Source: Incurvaria masculella
Lineage: Eukaryota; Arthropoda; Insecta; Lepidoptera; Incurvariidae
Direction: 5' to 3'
DNA: 64,000 bases
Assembly (NCBI GenBank): GCA_946894095.1
Contig: OX335650.1
Coordinates: forward strand, 5,704,001 to 5,768,000
The position numbers and the translations under genes are program-made. Below the pieces are notes generated by a model that was not told the origin of the DNA, searched no databases, and saw only the letters and a list, made by a program, of their open reading frames with translations. How positions within the stretch are numbered: position 1 is the first letter of the stretch; the number at the start of each line of letters is the position of its first letter. Of this stretch, positions 22,310 to 33,554 are shown one piece after another.

Positions 22310-22590
22310 AAGTAAATATACTTTTTCTTACTAAGCAAGTACCTCTCTTATTCCAAGGAATGTAATATATATGTATATATAAACTACCGTGAAGCAAGGA
22401 CACATTAATTAAAGGAAGATTCCTGTAAAAATAACTACTTTACGAATATACTGCAAGGCTGTACCCGAACTAGCAAAACATACCATTCGCAGGTATTGCG
22501 TCTAACCAATTTCGCCACCTGCTGTATACCCATAATTTGGAATTCTCCCGTAATCAATGCATCCTACTAACACAGTGTTTAAGACTATAC
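22310..22590 (-). repeat. SINE-B, tRNA-like head and body (intact site)
   Basis: Read on the minus strand: ggtggcgaaattggttagac (box A-like) and gctagttcgggtacagcc (box B-like) form a tRNA-type head at about 22535-22465, followed by cagtatattcgtaaagtag and aattaatgtgtccttgcttc. The second copy at 49540-50330 has the same order but is split by a MITE. A tRNA-derived SINE is the best reading. Confidence 0.6.
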
Positions 22591-22719
22591 CTACATACAT
22601 TTTTTTAACGCTATACCTGCGTTACGGACATTGGCTGCAAAGATTGAACTTTCAAACATATTACCGTCGTCATCAAAATCGTATTTGTTATCAGACGCTA
22701 GAGCCGGTCCTAGGTTGAC

Positions 22720-23269
22720 TTAAGGTGAGCCAACCCGCTCATCTCCCCATACAAAAGGGGAAAGAAGATCACGCCTAAATTTCTTGTCAGAGATCCAAAA
22801 TTTTGCTCAAAATAGCTTTATTTGATTGAAGTAGATGTCTGATGACCATTGGCATTGTAAAATTGTGTTTGGTTTCCAAGTTATAACGTCCGAAAGTTCG
22901 GATTTTTCGAGCGTTTTATACAATAACTTTGGAGGTGGATTACGCAATGATAAAGTAAGAACATCTTAAAAAGATTAGTCATCAGACATAGCTTATTCAA
23001 TCAAGATTTATAATCTATTTGGTTTTTGTTAGATTTTTGACTACAGCGGTCGTGGTTTACTTTTAGCTATAAGTCGTTTTGAAATAAAAAATTTCGTAAA
23101 TCTTACTTAATCATACACTATGCACATTGTCTTTTTTGTGGACAGGTTGCATCTTCCTCATCACGGAGCCTGTCTTATTCTTAGAAACAGAGAAGGTCCC
23201 AGAGCGCAACAGCACGGTTTTGTACCGTGCCCGCAAATGAGTTGAGGCCGCCGGGTTGGGCCACCTTAA
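22720..23269. mobile_element. TTAA-flanked MITE, full-length 550-bp copy
   Basis: TTAA at both borders and inverted ends TTAAGGTGAGCCAACCCG (left) and the complement of TTAAGGTGGCCCAACCCGG (right). The interior shares long stretches with 513-1000 and 29655-30205 (ccgaaagttcgga, tttggaggtggattac, tcatcacggagcctgtc). No coding potential. The TTAA preference suggests mobilisation by a piggyBac-like transposase. Confidence 0.75.
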
Positions 23270-23274
23270 ATATA

Positions 23275-23350
23275 CTTTTTCGTAAAGTACTCGTAGTTCT
23301 TTTTACAGGGATCTTTCTTTAATTAATGTGTCCTTGTGTTACGTTCGATT
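23275..23350 (+). repeat. SINE-B tail fragment
   Basis: ttcgtaaagtactcgtagtt, then tctttaattaatgtgtccttg, matches the tail of the SINE-B copies. It directly abuts the TTAA MITE. Confidence 0.45.
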
Positions 23351-23439
23351 ATACATACATACATATCACATTCCTTGGAATAAGCGACGTACCTGCTAGT
23401 ACGTAGTGCTAGTTAGTAGTAGTAGTAGATGGTAAAGAA

Positions 23440-23525
23440 AGTGGAAACGGGGCGAGGAATTGAACCCAGACCTCTGGTATGCTAGTCTACTTCCTCCACC
23501 ACTAGTACACGATCCGCTTACTTAA
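23440..23525 (-). repeat. tRNA-like SINE head
   Basis: On the minus strand the sequence reads gtggtggaggaagtagacta, then accagaggtctgggttcaat and tcctcgcc. The ggttcaattcc word is a good RNA polymerase III box B and the spacing to tggtggaggaag fits a degenerate box A. It is not a full cloverleaf, so a SINE head and not a working tRNA. Confidence 0.45.
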
Positions 23526-24311
23526 CATATAGTTTTTTTTGTCAGACATTTTAATCAACCGTGAACAAGAACGCGCACAGTCTACGTTTAGTCGCGTCCC
23601 TCAGTTTTTTGGCGCCAATACAGACAGCCCCCGCGCCGGCTCTTTACCAGCCGGAGGCATCCAATTTACAGAAAAACATCCCACAAACAGCGCCATCTCT
23701 CGCTCGGAATCACACCGCACACTATTCCAATTTGTGCGTGGGGGAAGAATCAATTTAAATTTTAACTCGCCCTTAATGCACCCCTGTCGGTCTTTAAGTG
23801 GTACCTTCGTGTCACCCTCGACTTATCCCTTGTCCATCGCAAGGCACATCTCTATTGCTGTGATATTGTACCAAACATTCATATGAACTAGTCTCTCTTC
23901 ATCGCTACGTTTTATACGATTCGGTCGTCTTTTACAAATAACGAAATTAATGCAGATTTACTTTAAGCGTAAATATTTTACCTTGAAAGCTTAATTGTTG
24001 GTATATAACTTTCATTATATATAGTGGATAAAAATTTCAGTATGTAATATGCATGATCAACCTGCAAACACGACACAGAGTGCGCGAATATTAGTCATAG
24101 GGCTATTATATACTTACATAAATATTATTACTTCATAATAATGTGAAAATTACTATATTTTCGTCGATATATCGTTCTACAAGATAATAAAAAATGGACC
24201 TAGTTTTGACCCATTAAAAAAGTGTTGTTGTCACATTTTTTCTTTGCACGTAATCTTTAATGAAAAGTATTCATTGATAAGATAAAAACATTCACTAAAT
24301 GGCCCGTTCAG
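23526..24311. other. No gene recognised
   Basis: A frame at 23539-23886 is open but lacks any motif I know. The remainder is AT-rich. No repeat from the families above was noticed. Confidence 0.3.
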
Positions 24312-24620
24312 TTGATTCTAACTAACTTAGACAATTTCCATAAGTTAACGACACGAAAACAAAGTTTCAATTGTTTTCAAAGTTGTCCTGAAATTTGCAT
24401 CGTATCAACTGAAGAAAAATATTTTTACGTAGAAAGGAAACATCAAGCGTTTGCTAATATTAACAGTATTCGGAGTGGGCGGACTAACTTTAATACGGGA
24501 TTATCACCCGGACTAAATATCATTTTGTCTGGTTGGTTCGGTGATAGCCAGCGTACAAAAATATTCCAGTTCACCCTGAATCACGACGGTTGGCTTTTAA
24601 ATTATGTTAAGAATGTGTGA
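24312..24620 (+). CDS. Hypothetical 102-residue ORF followed by AATAAA and an A-run
   Basis: The reading frame is more protein-like than its surroundings (FNCFQSCPEICIVSTEEKYF, GLNIILSGWFGDSQRTKIFQ) and ends in TGA, 20 bp before ttttaataaaaaaaaaa. That combination fits a 3' terminal exon or the 3' end of a retroposed transcript. I recognise no family. Confidence 0.3.
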   Translation: MILTNLDNFHKLTTRKQSFNCFQSCPEICIVSTEEKYFYVERKHQAFANINSIRSGRTNFNTGLSPGLNIILSGWFGDSQRTKIFQFTLNHDGWLLNYVKNV

Positions 24621-24691
24621 ATGTATAAATTTTAATAAAAAAAAAATTAAGATATAAAAATAATGTCGCAACGTGATTTTGCGTGTCGCAT

Positions 24692-24958
24692 GCGCACACA
24701 AAGGGTTCCGTATATCGTACAAGATTCAACACAAAAATATCACGTTTTTTGTATGCGGGCCCCCTTTCATTTTTATTATGTTTAAATTTTACCTATTTGT
24801 TTTTATAGCGGCAAAATTAATACACCTCATGTGGAAATTTCAGCTGCCTACCTATTACGGTTCATGAGATACAGCCCTGTGACAGACGGACGGACGGACG
24901 GACGGACAGCGGAGGATTAGTAATAGAGTTCCGTTGGCACCCTTTGGGTACGGAACCC
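24692..24958 (+). repeat. TCCG-repeat element, copy f
   Basis: Begins at caaagggttccgtatatcg, passes aaaatatcacgttttttgta, ttcagctgcctacctattac, the (cgga)n tract at 24886-24909, and ends ccctttgggtacggaacccc. Its first 25 bp are diverged. Confidence 0.8.
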
Positions 24959-25716
24959 CGGAATAAATAAGAACATTTTAAATTAGGTAGTATTAAATTA
25001 TATGTGATACTTTAACTGAAAGCATAATAATCACCATCATAAAAGAATTTGTGTTCACGCCAATCCGGCATGGGTAACCTAGGTGGGTAGTTTGCACTTC
25101 ACAATGATTCAATCCCATCCGAAGTTTTTCCTGTGCCACCCGCTCTCTGCTACTAGCTGTCAGGCGTGGTGCACGCATGCGCGGCGTCCCCGCAACCTTT
25201 CACCGTGGAGCTCTCGTAGGGCTTCACGCCCGCAACCCGCCGCCTGACAACGCCGTGTCGCCTCGTCTGGGCGAAGTGCTGTGCCGCCGAACGCGGTCTC
25301 GGGACTCGACGCCTAGGAGCTGGTGCTGCTGGAGGTAGGTGGCTGTTCCTACTCCTCTGGTAGCCCGCTGTGACGTCCCGAGGCTCCCGGGCATTGCCCT
25401 CCGTCGCTCGTGAAGCGCGACCTGCCATGGCGCGTACAATTTGTATAAATAAAATACCTATTTGATAAAAGAGCATAAAACCCAGATAAAAACGAGACGT
25501 GGGAAGAAAAATATTATTACCAAACAAATATCTGTATGTTTTAATGATTTATAAATATTTAAGTATAAAAAAATATAATAATATACATTAAAATAAATAA
25601 TAGTTTGTAGCAGATGTATGTTGCTTAATTTATTTATATATTTCTGAATAAATCACCCGATTGCGCTGGACCTTTTGTCTGATCTACCCACATTAATGGC
25701 AATAAAAATCAGTCCA
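24959..25716. other. GC-rich patch without a recognised gene
   Basis: 25130-25440 is much GC-richer than its surroundings and open in several frames. I see no splice signals or motifs that would make it an exon. It could be a CpG-rich regulatory stretch. The flanks are AT-rich. Confidence 0.3.
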
Positions 25717-26090
25717 ACACTTAGGCTGAGATAAATATTCGTAACAGAATCTAATACTAGAAGTGACTTCACAAAGTACTAATTTTACTTTGTGAGGTCA
25801 CTTTGCATTACTTTGAGATTTCGTCCATACACAATGTATCAAAGTCTCGGTCAAAGTGACGTCACGAAGTACTACTTTTCATTAGTCTTAGTTTTGGTTA
25901 CGACTAATTATCTCAGCTTAAGACTAACCAAAACTTTGTGACGTCACTTTGCATTACTTTGCCATTTCGTCCATACAAAATGTTTCAAAGTGACGTCACA
26001 AAGTACTACTTTTCGTTAGTCTTAGTTACTGTTACGACTATTTATCTCAGCCTTAGTTTTTGTTACGACTGTTTATCTCAGCCTAAGTGT
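25717..26090. mobile_element. MITE with repeated TGACGTCA palindromes
   Basis: 374 bp bounded by acacttaggctgagataaa on the left and its inverse tttatctcagcctaagtgt on the right. Inside, aaagtgacgtcac and its inverse recur, with cattactttgagatttcgtc / cattactttgccatttcgtc repeated, so the interior is itself made of duplicated and inverted segments. TGACGTCA is also the CRE/ATF binding consensus, but here it is most simply part of the repeat. Confidence 0.7.
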
Positions 26091-26139
26091 GACTCTCTCT
26101 TTATTAGTTGGATAAGAGCATTTCGCTACTAATGCAAGC

Positions 26140-26200
26140 TGCTAGGTTCGGAATCCGTGCAAAACTGTTGTTCCCCTTCCCCTACTATGTGGTATGGTGT
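26140..26200 (+). repeat. SINE-A fragment
   Basis: ggttcggaatccgtgcaaaa, then ccccttcccctacta and tgtggtatggtgtt. The copy ends early and runs into the repeat shared with 31490-31690. Confidence 0.6.
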
Positions 26201-26388
26201 TGACACAGTCCAAACATCGTCACCACGCGTAAATTTGTTTCAGAAATACCTTCGCCATAACAGTTCCCACCCACACAAATCCTCCATTACATCTGGAAAT
26301 ATTTCAGCAGTTGTATTACAGTTTTAAGATGAGTTTGTAGTGTTAGATTATTAAATACAACCGGACTCATAGTGTAGTCGGGTCGCCT

Positions 26389-26574
26389 TCATAAAGTCCA
26401 AAAAGCATAAGGTTCAAAACCCAGAACATCCAAAAGTGTGTATTTTTGCATATATTTATAAATGCAAATATTATAATCTAACCTAACCTAACCTAAACTA
26501 ATTGAAAAAGTTCCGAATTCATTAGTGTTTTGGACGGTATGGGTTTTGGACTTTGTGCTTTTTGGACTTTATGA
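26389..26574. mobile_element. 186-bp MITE with TCATAAAGTCC ends
   Basis: Inverted ends of about 45 bp: left tcataaagtccaaaaagca, then ttcaaaaccca; right the complement of tcataaagtccaaaaagca, then tccaaaaccca. The interior contains a short telomere-like tract. Non-coding. Confidence 0.7.
26478..26497 (-). repeat. Short interstitial (TTAGG)n-like tract
   Basis: Four units of cctaa in a row; TTAGG is the ancestral insect telomere repeat. It sits inside a MITE, so chance or transposon sequence explains it at least as well as telomere healing. Confidence 0.5.
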
Positions 26575-26640
26575 TGCGTCCCCGTGTAGTCGCGCTCGAT
26601 GGCATATCTCCTTCATTTTGATCCGGGAACTTCAAATAAT

Positions 26641-28110
26641 TGTAGTCAACCAACATTTAAAGGCGCTTTGAATGTTGTGAAAAGCATTCAGTCGACTACA
26701 ATATTCTTATTTTGGATATGTTATCGTTCTGCCGTTATCCTCTCTCGACAATTATGTAGTTAAGTTGCGTTGTGATTACACCGACCGATTTTTCGATGGC
26801 TTAACCATTCTAGCAAATCCACCAAGGATTAGACATGTCGGAAATTAAAAAAAAATATTGAAAACTCAAACCGACCAATTTCGAGTCAAACAAAATAGAA
26901 TCGCACTGCTTAGAAAACAAAAAGTCTAGTAATGTCTGAAAACAAAAAGTCTGTGTGGGCATTTTTTTTTTCAATTTCCTTCGTTATAGTTCAAACAAGT
27001 TTAAAAATGATTGCTAGCCATAGAAGTGAAAAAGATTTGTGAGTATCCATAAACGAAGCTAAAAGTTAAGGCTATAATGAAGGCAGCAGAAGTAGAAGAT
27101 TAGAAACATTCAGTAAATTAATTCTTTTTCCATTTGTCAAGACTCAATTTTGCGGGGCGACTGCCGATAAACTATCGAAATCGTCTTCCAAGCCCTAACC
27201 GTTTTCTAAACCCTAAAGTTGTCAGATTTTAATAAAAAATATTTAATCACTTGATACAGCTTCATTCTATGCCCGTAAGTTTTTATTTTTATGTAAATAT
27301 ATTAATTTCTCAGTGGAAAATAATCTAAAATTAAGGAAAAAAACAACTGTTTTCCAATGGCTTTTCCAATTTAAAAGGCACATTTAAAAAAATCTAACAT
27401 ACTAACGTAGATTTTCAATTTAAACTGTTATCACCCGTAGTATGAGGATTTGGTCGTGTAACGACTCTCTTAATTATCTAAATGTTGTTGTTTCTTTTGG
27501 TAGAACTATGCTCAAAGATTTTTTTTTGTCGAGAAGCAAATGGCCCGAAAACCTTCACTAGCCCTCGAGACGAACGCCTCCGTGCTTCAGGGGTGGGGAA
27601 CGTCGACGGAGGCGGGGGGTGGTGGGAGGGTGGACCTGCGTTCTTATTGTCCCCAACTAAGGAACGGCACGAAACAAACCGTCCTCCGGTGCCTCGTAGA
27701 CGGAGTAACGGACAGAGATTATTTAATTTTATTGCCGGAACCGAGATAAGTCGCCTGCGAGGCCTTTTCTGTTTGGTCAACATCGTTAAAAAGTAGACCC
27801 AAAGAATCGTTCAGTTTTAGCTTTGGCAATAGACAGGATGTTTCAGGACCGGCTAAAGACACTTCCGGATTTGGAAGTTGTAATTTTTAGATAAACGTAG
27901 TTCAAATGTTTTAATTTTTATTTTACCTTGAAATTGCTTCCGTAACCAACTTCATAAGGACGGTGAAAGAGACACTTTGTGTCTCTGTTTAATTTTTGTT
28001 TTATATTATGAGTACCTACATCCCATTTTTGAAGTATTCTGAAACAGCTTGTTCTTGTCTCTTAGAGAAAACAATAACTGATCAAATAGAACACATTTTT
28101 AATGTGACAG
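26641..28110. other. No gene recognised; GC-rich patch at 27540-27720
   Basis: AT-rich apart from the GC-rich patch, which is open in both directions over about 300 bp but has no motif I recognise. Confidence 0.3.
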
Positions 28111-28114
28111 GACA

Positions 28115-28345
28115 TAGAAACGTAATACCACACCTACTTTCATGATATTAGTCCAACACAGCTAATGGAAACTAGCTGCCATGCCAGAATCTTCATTTTA
28201 TTGCACAGCTACATTGCACTTGATGGAAAACAGAGACAACTTTCATTGTCGCTTCGGCGTTTGTTCATTAAATACGATGGTAGCAACCTGGACAGTATTA
28301 AGCTATTAAGTCAGGATCCTTACCTTACTTAATAGGTGGTAGAGT
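28115..28345 (-). repeat. SINE-A copy, partial
   Basis: ggaaactagctgccatgcca, acagctacattgcacttgat, cattgtcgcttcgg and acgatggtagcaacctgg are diverged but ordered as in the other minus copies. Its head side is replaced by an opposite-strand SINE-A scrap (aataggtggtagagttaatc) and then a long-TIR MITE. Confidence 0.55.
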
Positions 28346-28360
28346 TAATCCGACTATTCC

Positions 28361-28906
28361 GGGAGGTCACGACATTTTTGGTCACGATAAGGTAAATGGC
28401 TGAATCTGGGTTTACATGTTAGAGACCAACCCTCTGATCCAAAATATGTCGGTCTGCCTGCGCCAAGCGTTGCGTTATCTAGATTGGCTATATAAAATAG
28501 AAGTTGGTATGTACCTTCTGATGAATATACTGATTATATAGAAAAATTTATACCTATTAATTATACAACAATAACCAGTCGGTTATTTAATTAAATACTT
28601 CAATATACCTAAAGTTATATCTGTAAACTAAATCGCCTATAACTACGAAATGCAATCAAAGATTTGTTCAGTTTTGGTATTGCTAAGCAAGTATATACTG
28701 ATTCTTTCATGATTCGTTATTTGCAGCCATTTACCTTATAATTTATATGTTTTGTCACCATAACTACTTTTTCAGGCGCCTTATCTACGTAACGCAACCA
28801 CGTGGCACAGGCAGACTGACACATTTAGCTTTAGAGGGTTGGTCTTTATCATGTGAACCCAGTTTCAGCCATTTACGTTATCGTTACCATTTTTGTCGCG
28901 AGCTCC
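28361..28906. mobile_element. MITE with inverted ends of about 130 bp
   Basis: Left: ggaggtcacgacatttttgg, aaggtaaatggctgaatctg, agagaccaaccctct, gtcggtctgcctg. The right end is the inverse with ggagctcgcgacaaaaatgg, cgtaaatggctgaaactgg, agaccaaccctct. About 546 bp, non-coding, flanked by SINE-A pieces including attctagacagttttatg on the right. Confidence 0.75.
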
Positions 28907-28909
28907 TAT

Positions 28910-29650
28910 TCTAGACAGTTTTATGTTGAATCCGAACTACGAAATGCACGGGTAGAAATGATTTGGGCCCAATCATATTATTTTAACCAACACAGTACAA
29001 AACAAGTGGCAACATGGATTACAAAATATTGATAATATCATAGCAAACCTGTGTAATGCAATACTGAAGGTAAACAAAGCTCTGATTTAATGGCAACGTC
29101 TGTCTTGGAAAGCTTGCACACACAACAGCAGTAAGGCGGATTCAAATGTAATAATATGCATTATGAACCGCAATTCTCGACAATTTCTGTCCTATGCAGC
29201 TATTATTCGACTGCGAAGGATAGAATTCAAGGGTTATTTTCGTTTGCAGTAACTCATGTTAATGTGGCCGCAGTGAAATTGAGTTGGCTTTGTAACAAGA
29301 GCACAATTTGATTCGATACTTTTGCGAAGCAATTCCGCGAAACAGTCGCATAACATTTTGAGCACTTTTGAGATGGAGGCTGTTGTATTCATTACCAGTA
29401 AATTTGTTTAAATATGTTTACTGTCACGGTTTCAAATTTAATTCCTATGAATTTTGTCGGAATAATTTAAACCACTTTTACGTTTTGCAAGAAATATTTT
29501 CCGCGCACGTTAAAGTTTTAAAAAGCATCCTATTGCTATATATTTCCAAAGGATATATTTTTACATCTTTGTGTTCCAAGTCATAACTGTCAAATGGTTT
29601 CACAAGATTCATTAGTATCATATAAACAATATTTAATGAGTCTCGGATCC
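28910..29650. other. No gene recognised
   Basis: Begins with a SINE-A border scrap (cagttttatgttgaatccga), then unique AT-rich DNA. An open frame at 29368-29586 has no recognisable feature. Confidence 0.3.
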
Positions 29651-29654
29651 AATG

Positions 29655-30205
29655 TTAAGGTGGCCCATCCCGGCGGCGGGACTAACTCATTCGCGGGCAC
29701 GGTACAAAACCGTGCCATTGCGCTGTAGAACTTTCTCTGTTTCAAAGAAAAGGACAGGCTCCGTGATGAGGAGGGTGCAACATGTTTCACAAAGCAAGCA
29801 AGACAATGCGCATAGTGTTTGATTTGGTAAGATTTACGAAAATTAAAAATACAAAATGACTTGTAGCTACAAACAAATCACGACCGCTTTAGTAAAAAAT
29901 CAAATTGATTATAAATCGCCATGAAACACGCTAGGTCTGATGACTAATCCTTTTAAGATGTTTTTATTATATTGTTGAGTAATACACCTCCAAAGTTATT
30001 GTATTAAAAGGATCGAAAAATTCGAACTTTCGGACCTTATAGCTTAGAAACCAAACACTATTTTTCAAATTCCAATGATCATCAAACATCTAGTTCGATC
30101 AGATAAAGCTCTTTTCAGTATAAATTCGGATCCCTAACAAGAAATATGTTCATGATCTTCTTTCCACGTTTGTATGGAGAGTTTGAGCGGAAAGGCCTAC
30201 CTTAA
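29655..30205. mobile_element. TTAA-flanked MITE, third copy
   Basis: TTAAGGTGGCCCATCCCGG at the left border and ggcctaccTTAA at the right, 551 bp. The interior matches 22720-23269 in inverse: cgtgatgaggagggtgcaa, cacctccaaagttattg, tcgaactttcggacc. Diverged from the other copies by many substitutions, so not a recent insertion. Confidence 0.75.
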
Positions 30206-30237
30206 ATGCTTTGCTCGCAATACAAAACATTGCATCT

Positions 30238-30850
30238 GAATTAATTTATAACTCCATACTAAAATTATAAATGCGAAATTATTTCTGCTTGTTGAGTTTT
30301 CACTCATAAGCCGCAAAACCAATTTTGATGAATTTCGGTATAGAGGTATTCTGTAACTTTGAGAAGGACATAGGCTAGCTTTTGAGGCGGAAATTGAACT
30401 TGAAGGAGGTGAAATAGGGGATGAAAATTCTTATCGGAAACTGAAAATTAAATAATTTAGCCAGACACATGGAGGTGAAGAAATAACAGGAGAACGGATG
30501 GAACTAAAAAAGTGTCGACACGTCAATTGTGCCGCCGGAGGAATTTGGCCTTTGTTTCGGCATATATTCTTTGGTTTCGGCACTCATCACGTATGAAGAA
30601 TGACGTAACGACCATAGAGTTTATTGAAAAAATAGTCTTATCTTTATCAGTTTACCTACCAATTTGCGGGACTACAAATTTGATTTTTCTCCGTTTTCCT
30701 CACTGCTCTACAAATGTGTACGGCAATATAATGTTGTAAGTCGCGTGGCGTGATTTTTTCCGCGCTCGTTTCTCCATACATTCTACACCTCCATGGCCAG
30801 ACATCAGTCCAAAAAGACATTGATCTGAGCGGAGGCGGGTACCTTAGCTA
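30238..30850 (+). repeat. Insect 'ATACTAAAATTATAAATGCGAAA' repeat, ends at TTAGCTAGTA
   Basis: Opens ccatactaaaattataaatg, continues aaccaattttgatgaatttc, ggtatagaggtattctgt and gacataggctagcttttg, and closes cgggtaccttagctagtatt. This opening and the ctagta close are shared by a very common group of lepidopteran repeats. Assignment to Helitron-like or LINE-derived families is debated in my memory, so I leave it open. Confidence 0.6.
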
Positions 30851-31489
30851 GTATTGAATATTTTACAAAGTGGGAAAGTAAAATACAAACCGCTTGCACA
30901 GTGGACTAATTAATCACCGCGGCTGGTTTCAATTTAACTTTTTGCTTTCTCCAGGCGGAGCATCGGCAGTGCCGATGTAACGGTACCACTATGTTGCAAG
31001 TTTTTTCTACAGCCAGATATAAATGCGATTTTCTGTTGAAAATGCTAATTAGAATTTTTAACCATAGCTTTTACCACACACTTAAAAACGGGACTGAATA
31101 TGTTCAAAATGTGACTTTGATATGACCAAAAATGATATTCCAAAATCGACGAAAAGTGTGTGAAAGATTTAAAATATTTGTTTAATCATTTTATTTAGGC
31201 TGACACATAGCCGGTCAAATCATTTGAATAAGTACATTTAAGAAAATGCTGAGAAGATTCTCTAAAAAAAATGTTATGATGTATTAACTCATTTTATGTA
31301 GGATCCATACTGAATTAATCAAGTCGAAGAGGCAATGACGTTAATATAACTGTGCAATTTAAGGAAGGGCATGGCACCACTGAAGAGGAAGCAAGGAGAA
31401 GAGGCATTCTTTCGATATCGCGTCTCGGCTATACGGTCAAAATTACCATATAATTGTATTGGAATCCGGCGCCGCGTCGTATGTCACAC

Positions 31490-31690
31490 AGTCGTAACAT
31501 CTGCCACCGCGCGCTAAAGTGCACTTAAATATCGTTCGTCAAGTCAGTTCCCACCAACACAGACCTTCCAATATGTCTGCGACTATGTTTGCATGTGGTA
31601 TGTACGTTTAAGTTGAATTCCTAATTTTTTAAAATTGGAGACATGGGTCCCATAGTAGGCGCGCTCGATGCCATATCTCCTCCCTATTTA
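31490..31690 (+). repeat. Repeat shared with 26205-26640 (uninterrupted)
   Basis: cagttcccaccaacacagac through ttggagacatgggtcccat to gcgctcgatgccatatctcc. It gives the approximate empty-site form for the MITE at 26389. Confidence 0.4.
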
Positions 31691-31699
31691 TCTGTGCAA

Positions 31700-32455
31700 G
31701 GCACCTAATGACGAGCAGGTATCAATAATGACGAGGGCTCTATACACCTGAATTTAATTTTATTTTAGTTATGCATTATTAGTTTCTCGGTATTGGTCAA
31801 AATCTCGTATAGGAATCTATTATTACTTTATTGATAGGGCTGCTCTCAAACCATTATACTCTTAATTTTCTGTAGGTGGTAGCATTTAAAGGGATATGTA
31901 ACTATGTGATCAGCTGACAGTAGTAGTTCATGACAAAACTTATAGTATTAAAACCAAATGTGCAAGTGTTTCACAGTGTTGTGTTGCCACTGGAGCAGTG
32001 CATCGCTTAAAGGTCCTTGCTTACGGTGACGCTTGGCTCGGGTTATCTCTTTCCCTAAAATATGGTTGAAAGAGGTAATGCTGTGCACGGCGTGATGCTC
32101 GTGAACGGGTGCTGTTTGTGGGGACTGGCCTGCTCCAATTGGCAACATTTTAGTTGGAGGGGATTGCTTTTGCAAATAAAATTATATTTGTCAGGAACTG
32201 TTGCATACGGCATGGATTGTAAATTTTGTGTATTCATGTGAATTTATTGTTTAACCTATGTTTTTGTTAAAATAATTGACAAACACTTTTGTAAACTTAG
32301 ACTAAGTGGACGTTGAAAAAAAGCGGAGTTTCTTTCCAGTTCTTCTTCGCTGTGTTTTGTTTTGCTGAACTGGCCAATGCTAAATTAATATGACAAATCC
32401 GAGTGCAGTGTACTGTATATGGATAATGAATAAACAATAAACAATAAACAATTCC
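31700..32455 (+). repeat. LINE 3' untranslated region with (AATAAAC)n tail
   Basis: caataatgacgagggctcta, tacacctgaattt and gacaaatccgagtgcagtg parallel the 3' region of the LINE at 36796-37345. It ends in aataaacaataaacaataaac. A 5'-truncated insertion; the 31850-32270 part is not aligned to the other copy and open frames there look incidental. Confidence 0.65.
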
Positions 32456-32525
32456 AATGAGGTGTGTTGGGCTAATATTATGACAGAAGGTACGGTATTA
32501 GCCATCGATGTCCTGTTCCATTGAT
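32456..32525 (+). repeat. SINE-A 3' fragment
   Basis: gtgtgttgggctaatattat, acggtattagccatcgatg. It abuts the LINE tail. Confidence 0.6.
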
Positions 32526-32983
32526 TGAATAGAATACAAATATTTACTGAACATATTTATAAAAGTCATACAATGTTATAGTATTACATGTTTTCTTGGG
32601 AGGAAGAGGTTGCATCTTAAAATCCCCTCGCCACATCACATATACCACAAACGACCCCTTGTGCCCGTCATTTCAAGGTAATGCTCTCGGGTGCGAGAGC
32701 CGAATTTTGCATAATACGTCGATTTCGGCTGCTTTTACGGTATCCCGTATAGGAACGTATCCTGGAGGTTGCAGATGTTATGAATAGTAGTTTTCGCCGC
32801 GAGTGTCTGGAGAGGTTTATTCGAGGTTGTTCACATTTAAGAAATCGATGTTTGTAATTTATGTATATTAGATAGTGGTGAGAGCGGGATAATAAAAATA
32901 ATTCGATACTGTAGTTCCTTTAAAAAACATGAAACATATCTAAGTTTGGTTTTCGACAAGTACTGACTAATTTTAATTTACAC

Positions 32984-33060
32984 TTAAAGGGCCTTTATTA
33001 CTAAAGTACTGATACTCTTGTACTGGTATCTTCTCTAAGATAGTAAGAAAGGCCCTTTAA
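32984..33060. mobile_element. 77-bp TTAA-bounded hairpin MITE
   Basis: TTAAAGGGCCTTTATTACTA at the left pairs with TAGTAAGAAAGGCCCTTTAA at the right. Only about 35 bp lie between the arms. Same ends as the element at 323-434. Confidence 0.7.
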
Positions 33061-33239
33061 TGTACGGATCAACCTTATCAGTACTTGGTGGAAGAGACCC
33101 TAAATTTAGTAGTTAAAGTGATAAAATATTTCGTAATATAATAATTCAAGCAGAATTAATAATCATTTAAATTTAAGTACTGTGTCCAAATTGGGGCATC
33201 GATCACAGGTCAGTAGGAGAATTTTGAGTCAGACTCGTC

Positions 33240-33345
33240 ATATATTAGTTAGCAGCACTGGGGAACACGGGCCACAATGAGGAAGAAAACTGCTTATTTA
33301 TCATAACAGGTGGCGTCAAAGCGAGCTCACCTTAAAGATCTGTCA
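33240..33345. repeat. Flank repeat X, copy 1
   Basis: gaggaagaaaactgctta, then gcgagctcaccttaaagat and ctgtcaaagctgtca. A similar sequence (copy 2) lies at about 34430-34515. Confidence 0.45.
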
Positions 33346-33554
33346 AAGCTGTCAGATACTATTCAAAATAAAACAGAATAGTTTTAAAAACAATATTTAA
33401 TCAATCTATGTAATTTAAATGCCATAATTTTCCCCACGTTACTCCGAAAATAAATTGTTCCTAATTACGCTAATGAAAAGAAGTCGAATTGTTCCTAATT
33501 ACGCTAATGAAAAGAAGTGAAATATCACAAAAACATAACCTATCATATTTCGTT

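Larger units (their letters stand above)
26205..26640 (+). repeat. Repeat shared with 31490-31690, interrupted by a MITE
   Basis: Common words with 31490-31690: agttcccacc-acaca, then cgcgctcgatg(g/c)catatctcc. In this copy a 186-bp MITE sits near the 3' part. Family unknown. Confidence 0.45.

Noticed and set aside
25153..25527. 124-codon minus-strand ORF in the GC-rich patch
   Set aside because: Low-complexity arginine/proline-rich translation, open in several frames, no motif or splice signal.
26478..26497. Telomere insertion or chromosome-end healing
   Set aside because: Only four TTAGG-type units, inside a MITE.
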